Below the pieces are notes generated by a model. The model was not told the DNA's origin, did no database searches, and was given only the letters and a program-made list of their open reading frames with translations. DNA of 64,000 nt from Streptomyces lavendulae subsp. lavendulae (GTDB lineage: Bacteria; Actinomycetota; Actinomycetes; Streptomycetales; Streptomycetaceae), in NCBI RefSeq assembly GCF_002803845.1, contig NZ_CP024985.1, forward strand, positions 8,505,501 to 8,569,500. The letters run 5' to 3'. Shown here piece by piece: positions 60,601 to 64,000 of this stretch; the stretch's first letter is position 1; each line of letters opens with the position of its first letter. The translations under genes and the position numbers were made by a program.

Positions 60601-62213
60601 ACGCACGGCTGGAGACCGTCCCAGTCGGCGTCCCCGGTGAGCTGTACGTCGCCGGAGCCGGCCTCGCCCGCGGCTACGCGCAGCGGCCCGCGCTGACGGC
60701 GGAACGCTTCGTCGCCGACCCGTACGGGGAGCCGGGCACCCGCATGTACCGCACCGGCGACCTGGCTCGCTGGAACGCCGCCGGCGAACTGGAGTTCCTC
60801 GGCCGCGTCGACCACCAGACGAAGATCCGCGGCTTCCGCGTGGAGCCCGGCGAGGTCCAGGCAGTGATCGAGGCCCACGACACCGTGGGGCAGGCCGCCG
60901 TGCTCGTACGAGAGGACAGGCCCGGCGACAAGCGGCTCGTGGCCTACGTCGTGCCCGCCACCCCGGCCACCGGCGCCGATCCGGCGGCTGTGCGCGCCCA
61001 CGTGGCGGCCGCCCTCCCCGAGTACATGGTCCCCTCCTCCTTCGTTGTCCTGGATGAGATGCCGCTCACCGTCAACGGCAAGCTCGACCGCAAGGCCCTT
61101 CCCACCCCGCAGACCGCTGTCACCACCTCGGCCGGCGCTCCGCGCACCCCGCGCGAGGAAGCCCTGTGCGCCCTGTTCGCCGAGGTGCTCGGGCTGCCCG
61201 AGGTCGGGGTCGACGACGACTTCTTCGCCCTCGGCGGCCACTCCATGCTCGCCATGCGGCTGGTGTCCCGGGTCCGCACGGAGCTCGGCACCCGCCTCGC
61301 CGTGAGCGACCTGTTCCGCCACCCCACCCCGGGCCGGCTCCTCGAAGCCCAGGGCGGCGAAGCATCCGACTACGAGGTCCTGCTGCCGCTGCACACCCCG
61401 GCCCGCGCCACGAACGGCGGTGAACGCCCGCTGTTCTGCGTGCACCCCGCCACCGGACTGGCATGGAGCTACGCGCCGCTCGCCCGGGACCTGCCCGAGG
61501 AACTGCCCGTGTACGGCATCCAGGCACCCGGACTCACCGCCGGCGCGCCCGTACCGGAGGACTTCGCCACGCTCATCGACCTGATCGCCCGGCAGATCCG
61601 CACCGTACAGCCCGAAGGCCCCTACCGGCTGCTCGGCTGGTCCCTGGGCGGCAACATCGCCCAGGCCCTTGCCGCCCGCTTCCGGGCGTCCGGCGACACG
61701 GTCGAACTGCTCGCGCTCGTCGACTCCTACCCCGGGCAGGCCTGGCCCTACCCGGACTACGCCGACGAGGCCCAGTGGGACGCGTACGCCCTGCTGGCCA
61801 CCCTCGCCGGAGAAGCCCTGGATCCGGCGGGCCACAGCGACGACTTCGGCAGCTGGCTCGCAGACCTGCACGAGGACGCCGCCGGCCGCCTGCCGATGCC
61901 GCGTGAGCAGTTCGACCGCATGGTCGACATCGGCGTCAACAGCAGCAGGCTCGCAGCCGCCTGGGACCCCGAGACCTTCGATGGTACGGCCCTGTTCTTC
62001 ACCGCCACCGAGGGCCGCGACGCCGACGGCCCCACCCCCGAGACATGGCTGCCGCACGTCTCCCGGCTGGACACGATCCCGCTTGCCTGTGCCCACGAGG
62101 AGGCCATGGCGGACCAGCCTCGCGCGGTGATCGCACAGACCCTCATCGACTTCCTCGAAGCCGCCGCCCCCGCACCCAGGGGTACAGACGTAGACACGCA
62201 AGGAGCCAAGTGA
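54642..62213 (+). CDS. NRPS: PCP-C-A-PCP-C-A-PCP-TE
   Basis: 2523 residues from GTG 54642. Domains: PCP1 (FFEEGGDSLLAM, Ser near 43); C1 (LMHHIAGDGWSL near 236); A1 (MFTSGSTGTPKG near 728, FDAATYELW, NGYGPTETTTFAT near 864; pocket D-A-Y-W-W-G-G-T-F, valine-like); PCP2 (LGGHSMLAM near 1114); C2 (LLHHIAGDGLS near 1311); A2 (VFTSGSTGRPKG near 1800, FDVSIWQTL, NVYGPAECSDDVS near 1944; pocket D-V-W-Q-L-H-V-D-D, unassigned); PCP3 (near 2195); TE (LLGWSLGGNIAQ, Ser near 2331). Both C domains look like ordinary LCL types and there is no epimerase. PCP1 has no A domain of its own and must be loaded in trans. The TE releases the peptide by hydrolysis or cyclisation. Confidence 0.93.
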   Translation: MSSSASTGSAPRTPREEILCGLFAELLGVPRIGVDGNFFEEGGDSLLAMRLISRIRAVFGTRIHIRKLFESPTVAGLARTLEQADQPTTAAPTTVALQDVVVPDRIPLSPAQRRLWLVAQVEGPNPRYNMPLGVRLHGPVDPAALEAALADVVTRHEPLRTVFPEDDGIPYQRVLDPADAHAALTTAAVRREDLDRTLSEAAVSLSFDITTDAPLRAWLFTTEESGGTEHVLLILMHHIAGDGWSLRPLLRDLAEAYEARLAGAEPGFTPLAVRYAQYSVQQHDVAATAATDGSGADATPDAQLEFWRQALAGAPEQLPLPFDRPRPATRSFRGAGVDFAIDADLHARLAGLARATGSTLFMVLQAALATVLTRYGAGEDIPIGTPVAGRAEESLDDVVGFFVNTLVLRTDTSGDPAFTALLDRVRAGALAAYAHQDVLFDRVVEALNPERSLAWSPLFQVSLAFNGSAVAAGDLPSLPGARIHEVPTSVSKFELGFNIRELEAAEGEPQGLAGFAEFATDLFDRSTVERLVASLLRVLEQLPDGSGLRLSELELLPAGTPDSLPERGVGAPTAPAAPSVPELFARQAAATPEAVALVCGQREVTYRELDARADALAARLVGQDGIAAEAPVAILMDRSVELVVAELAVLKAGAAYVPLDRRYPPSRIEAITAATGARFLLTDRGDVAALGLDPRIRVVRADAADGPVPVLDGPLPPVTAHPDRLAYIMFTSGSTGTPKGVMATHAGITALAADSAFAAAAHRRVLLHSSPAFDAATYELWVPLLNGGCCVLAPPGDLDTETLAAALTGHRVEAAWLTAALFHHMVEAAPDALGSLKEIWAGGEAVSATAVRRLRDAHPGVRVVNGYGPTETTTFATRFAVPADGPVPEPLPIGGPLDGMRAMVLDPRLKPAPHGATGELYLAGPGVARGYLGMPAATAERFVADPYGPPGSRMYRTGDLARWNTAGELECVGRTDDQVKIRGLRIEPGEVRAVLAEHPSVAEAAAVVREDRPGDKRLVAYVVPAERGRSVDPAALTDLARRTLPDYMVPSSVIVLDSLPLTVNGKLDRKALPAPHAATASAGAPRTAREEILCALFAEVLDLSRVGADDDFFGLGGHSMLAMRLVSRARTALGVRISIGDLFQAPTASALAALLAADDGTTTPAGPPTAVADRPEHIPLSYAQQRLWFLGQVDGPSPTYNIPLALRLTGRVDASALRAALGDVLGRHEALRTLFPAPDGEPHQLILPAGQAEPSLVELRVPAAALDEEVARAARHSFDVTTEIPLRAWLFEAAGTDGQEGTGEYVLLILLHHIAGDGLSMRPLLRDLTLAYEARLAGAAPAFTLLPVQYADYALWQRRTQEGPGREAHERSLAHWRRALDGLPPQIELPWDRPRPAVAGHLGATVELDLPAELHQQVLDLARTTGSTLFMVLQAAVAAVLTRSGAGEDIPLGTVVAGRAEESLDDVVGFFVNTLVLRTDTSGNPGFADLLARVREADLAAYAHQDVSFDRLVEEVNPERSLAWHPLFQVLVALDDGFLGGDLRFPGARVRMQPLGTDTAKFDLSVDFEDRRDGTGRPAGLRTVLEYATELFDHATVVALGQRLVRLLEAAVADPHRPIGQLDLLSAQERQRLLTDWNGPAVAESPIDLPARIRTLAAERPDAPAVSDAHGSSSYAELARDAAAVTAALAAAGAGPDELTAVLSERSPWFVTAVVGALGTAGGYMPLDPGTPVRRAAQMLADAEVRYLLAAPALADRAREIAAACAGAPVTVVLPDMAPAPAAAPVAAPVPSPEAIAYSVFTSGSTGRPKGVLVPHRGLSNHLRAVIDLYGLDEADTIAFNAPLTFDVSIWQTLTLLLAGGRVHVFDEDTARDPQAMVEAVAAHGVTVIQIVPAVLRAILDLWDADDRTAEHCAGLRWMLVHGEELPPDLVTRWYKRFPDVPLANVYGPAECSDDVSISVIRPESLPSGGRAPIGRLLWNTRAYVLDARLETVPVGVPGELYVAGAGLARGYAQRPALTAERFVADPYGEPGTRMYRTGDLARWNAAGELEFLGRVDHQTKIRGFRVEPGEVQAVIEAHDTVGQAAVLVREDRPGDKRLVAYVVPATPATGADPAAVRAHVAAALPEYMVPSSFVVLDEMPLTVNGKLDRKALPTPQTAVTTSAGAPRTPREEALCALFAEVLGLPEVGVDDDFFALGGHSMLAMRLVSRVRTELGTRLAVSDLFRHPTPGRLLEAQGGEASDYEVLLPLHTPARATNGGERPLFCVHPATGLAWSYAPLARDLPEELPVYGIQAPGLTAGAPVPEDFATLIDLIARQIRTVQPEGPYRLLGWSLGGNIAQALAARFRASGDTVELLALVDSYPGQAWPYPDYADEAQWDAYALLATLAGEALDPAGHSDDFGSWLADLHEDAAGRLPMPREQFDRMVDIGVNSSRLAAAWDPETFDGTALFFTATEGRDADGPTPETWLPHVSRLDTIPLACAHEEAMADQPRAVIAQTLIDFLEAAAPAPRGTDVDTQGAK

Positions 62214-62218
62214 CACCC

Positions 62219-63619
62219 ATGCACACGGAAACCCTTCCCACCTCCCTACCCGGCCACTGGCTGGCCCCTGAGGACCCCGGCTACGACGAGGCGCGCCGCA
62301 TCTGGAACGGCATGCACGACAGGCGTCCGGCTCTCATCGCACGCTGTCGTGACACGGGCGAGGTCTCCCTGGCCCTGCGCCACGCGGCCGTGACGGGCCT
62401 GGACGTCACCGTCCGGGGCGGGGGCCACAACGTGGCCGGGACCGCGCTCGCGGACGGTGCCGTGCTGATCGACCTCGGCCCCCTGTCGGACGTCGAAGTG
62501 GACCCCGTTGCCGGGATCGCCCTGGCGGGGGGCGGAGCTCTGCTGCGCGACGTGGACGCCGCGACCACCCCGTACGGGCTGGCCTGCCCTGCGGGCGTCG
62601 TCTCGCACACCGGCCTGGGCGGGCTCGCCCTCGGCGGAGGATACGGCTGGCTCGCCCGCAAGTGGGGACTGACCTGCGACCACATCCTGGCCGCCGAGGT
62701 GGTCCTGGCCGACGGGACGGTCGTCGAGACCGACGAGGACAACCACCCCGAGCTGCTGTGGGCCCTCCGGGGCGGCGGCGGGAACTTCGGCATCGTCACG
62801 CGGTTCACGCTCCGGCTCAGGCCGGTGGGCCCGGTGCACCACCATGTCGGTGTCTACCCGCTGGACCAGGCCGTGCAGGCGCTGGCCGCCTACCGCGGGT
62901 TCGCCGAGCGGCAAGGGCCCGACCTGCACGCCGTCGGATGCCTGAAGTTCGCCGGCGACCAGGAGTGGATCCCCGTCGCACTACGCGGTGAGCGCGCCCT
63001 CTTCCTGACGGCGACCTGGTTCGGTGACCCGGCCGAGGGGCCGTCCCGCACCGCTTCCCTGTTCGCTGACGTCCGGCCCGCGGCCGAACTCACCCGTCTG
63101 TTGTCCTACGCGGAGCTCCAGGCCCTTGGCGATCACGGTGAGCCGCACGGCAACCGGTACTTCACCAAGTCCTGCTACCTCGCCGAGCTCTCCCCGAAGG
63201 AAGCGGAGGAGTTCGCGGGGATCGCGCTCGACATGCCCTCCCGCCTGTCCTCCGTCGACTTCGAGTACCTCCGCGGAGCGATCACCGACGTTCCCGACGA
63301 GGAATCGGCCTTCCCCAGCCGGGAAGCCCCGTACATCTGCACGGTCTCCTCACAGTGGACCGACCCGGGCCAGGACGCCGTGAACACGGACTGGCCGCGC
63401 CGCGCCATCGAGCGCCTCGCTCCCCTCAGCACCGGCGGGGCGTACGTGAACTACCTCCAAGACGAGCACGCCGGCCGGGTGCGCGAGGTGTACGGCGCGG
63501 CCCGCCACGCCCGCCTCGCGGCGGTGAAGAACACCTACGACCCCGGCAACGTGTTGCACCGCAATCAGAACATCCCGCCGACGGCGGACGAACAGCACAA
63601 CCGCAGCAAGGAGTCCTGA
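62219..63619 (+). CDS. BBE-type FAD-linked oxidase
   Basis: 466 residues from ATG 62219, with AAGGAG 12 bases upstream and six bases after the NRPS stop. FAD motifs: VTVRGGGHNVAGTALADGAV, whose His is the usual covalent FAD attachment site, and GLGGLALGGGYGWLARKWGL. The C-terminal berberine-bridge domain ends AYVNYLQDEHAGRV ... LAAVKNTYDPGNVLHRNQNI. The second covalent site (Cys) seen in some members is not evident. Such enzymes oxidise alcohols, amines or C-C bonds of peptide or sugar products, so it likely tailors the NRPS product. Confidence 0.88.
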   Translation: MHTETLPTSLPGHWLAPEDPGYDEARRIWNGMHDRRPALIARCRDTGEVSLALRHAAVTGLDVTVRGGGHNVAGTALADGAVLIDLGPLSDVEVDPVAGIALAGGGALLRDVDAATTPYGLACPAGVVSHTGLGGLALGGGYGWLARKWGLTCDHILAAEVVLADGTVVETDEDNHPELLWALRGGGGNFGIVTRFTLRLRPVGPVHHHVGVYPLDQAVQALAAYRGFAERQGPDLHAVGCLKFAGDQEWIPVALRGERALFLTATWFGDPAEGPSRTASLFADVRPAAELTRLLSYAELQALGDHGEPHGNRYFTKSCYLAELSPKEAEEFAGIALDMPSRLSSVDFEYLRGAITDVPDEESAFPSREAPYICTVSSQWTDPGQDAVNTDWPRRAIERLAPLSTGGAYVNYLQDEHAGRVREVYGAARHARLAAVKNTYDPGNVLHRNQNIPPTADEQHNRSKES

Positions 63620-63621
63620 AC

Positions 63622-64000
63622 ATGTCGATCCTGCAGCCGCCGTCCATCCACGGCAGCAACGAGCCGGACGCTTTCGTGCGCGCACTGCGCTCTCCGTGGT
63701 ACGCCCTGGTCGCCGATCTGTTCCACACCGTGCGCACCGCGACCGCCGACTACGCGAACGGCAGGGGCCTGCGCAACCTTCCCTTCCCGCTGACCACCCG
63801 GACCGTCACCTGCCCCACGGCTCTCGGCAGCGACTCCGAGCCGGTCCCCGTCTCCGTCCTCGGCGTCGACACCTATCTGCCCGACTCCATGCAGTTCGCG
63901 CTCGAGTACGGCTGCCGACTTGCCCCCGGCGGCTGCTGGGACATCCAGCCCTCCTACCGGGGCGAGACGCCCGACGAAACCCACCTGAACCAGTACACGC
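63622..64000 (+). CDS. Class II aminoacyl-tRNA synthetase-like protein (Asn-related), cut by window end
   Basis: About 126 residues are visible from ATG 63622, two bases after the oxidase stop. The part TCPTALGSDSEPVPVSVLGV ... YLPDSMQFALEYGCRLAPGG and DIQPSYRGETPDETHLNQYT resembles the catalytic start of class II enzymes of the AsnRS/AsnA group, where a motif-2-like FR(A/G)E..DxxHLxxF lines the ATP site. The N-terminal anticodon-binding domain of true AsnRS is absent. Stand-alone relatives in biosynthetic clusters make amides or amino-acyl conjugates. The rest lies outside the window, so the assignment is tentative. Confidence 0.5.
   Translation, partial: MSILQPPSIHGSNEPDAFVRALRSPWYALVADLFHTVRTATADYANGRGLRNLPFPLTTRTVTCPTALGSDSEPVPVSVLGVDTYLPDSMQFALEYGCRLAPGGCWDIQPSYRGETPDETHLNQYT

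Noticed and set aside
1..64000. CRISPR arrays and tRNA or rRNA genes
   Set aside because: I looked for regularly spaced direct repeats of 25-40 bases and for tRNA-like cloverleaf sequences with TTCGA loops and found none. A dedicated tRNA search would be needed to be certain.

Overview
The window is very GC-rich, with coding frames strongly biased to G or C at third positions. It carries families typical of Streptomyces: a DUF6207 protein, pentapeptide-repeat and ricin-lectin secreted proteins, NarL-type two-component pairs, an MbtH-linked NRPS locus, and Streptomyces-type ISL3, IS5, IS256, IS630 and IS701 transposases. It most likely comes from a Streptomyces chromosome arm or a large linear plasmid. 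The species cannot be told from the sequence.

Layout. (1) 1-14.8 kb is an insertion-sequence graveyard. IS elements truncate a secreted ricin-lectin/coiled-coil protein, a secreted HNH nuclease, a zinc-finger protein and a pentapeptide-repeat protein. Several elements can be delimited to the base: IS630 ending at 687, IS5 at 7264-8180 and 13770-14753, and ISL3 at 9470-11199. (2) 14.8-18.7 kb is a short intact island: a secreted alpha/beta hydrolase, a divergent sensor kinase/response regulator pair and a conserved hypothetical. (3) 18.7-34 kb is a second decayed region. It contains an IS256, broken replication-relaxation and MobF relaxase genes of an actinomycete integrative or conjugative element lying in pieces on both strands, and a family of GGGCAAGCC/GGCTTGCCC repeats. 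Intact genes in it include AraC and PadR regulators, membrane proteins and a PQQ-type beta-propeller protein. (4) 34.8-43.5 kb has a PAP2 phosphatase overlapping a second two-component system, an IS5-type element with a passenger gene, an ISL3 element and a DUF4241 gene. (5) 43.5-64 kb is an intact NRPS biosynthetic cluster that continues past the right edge.

The NRPS cluster has a leftward operon (C-A-PCP protein, Asp/Asn beta-hydroxylase-like oxygenase, ATP-grasp ligase) and a rightward operon (MbtH-like protein, methyltransferase, A-PCP protein whose adenylation domain is interrupted by an FkbM-type methyltransferase, free-standing C domain, PCP-C-A-PCP-C-A-PCP-TE synthetase, BBE-type flavin oxidase, and a class II aminoacyl-tRNA-synthetase-like protein cut by the window edge). 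The two operons diverge from a 320-bp control region with a good candidate promoter on the minus strand. Domain order suggests a short, methylated, oxidised peptide. One carrier domain (start of the 2523-aa protein) has no adenylation domain of its own, and one condensation domain has lost its active-site motif, so in-trans loading is likely. I do not recognise the product. This cluster is the best candidate in the window for an undescribed system.

Frameshifts and nonsense codons are frequent in the mobile regions, yet the 7.6-kb NRPS frame is uninterrupted. This points to real gene decay rather than poor sequence quality.
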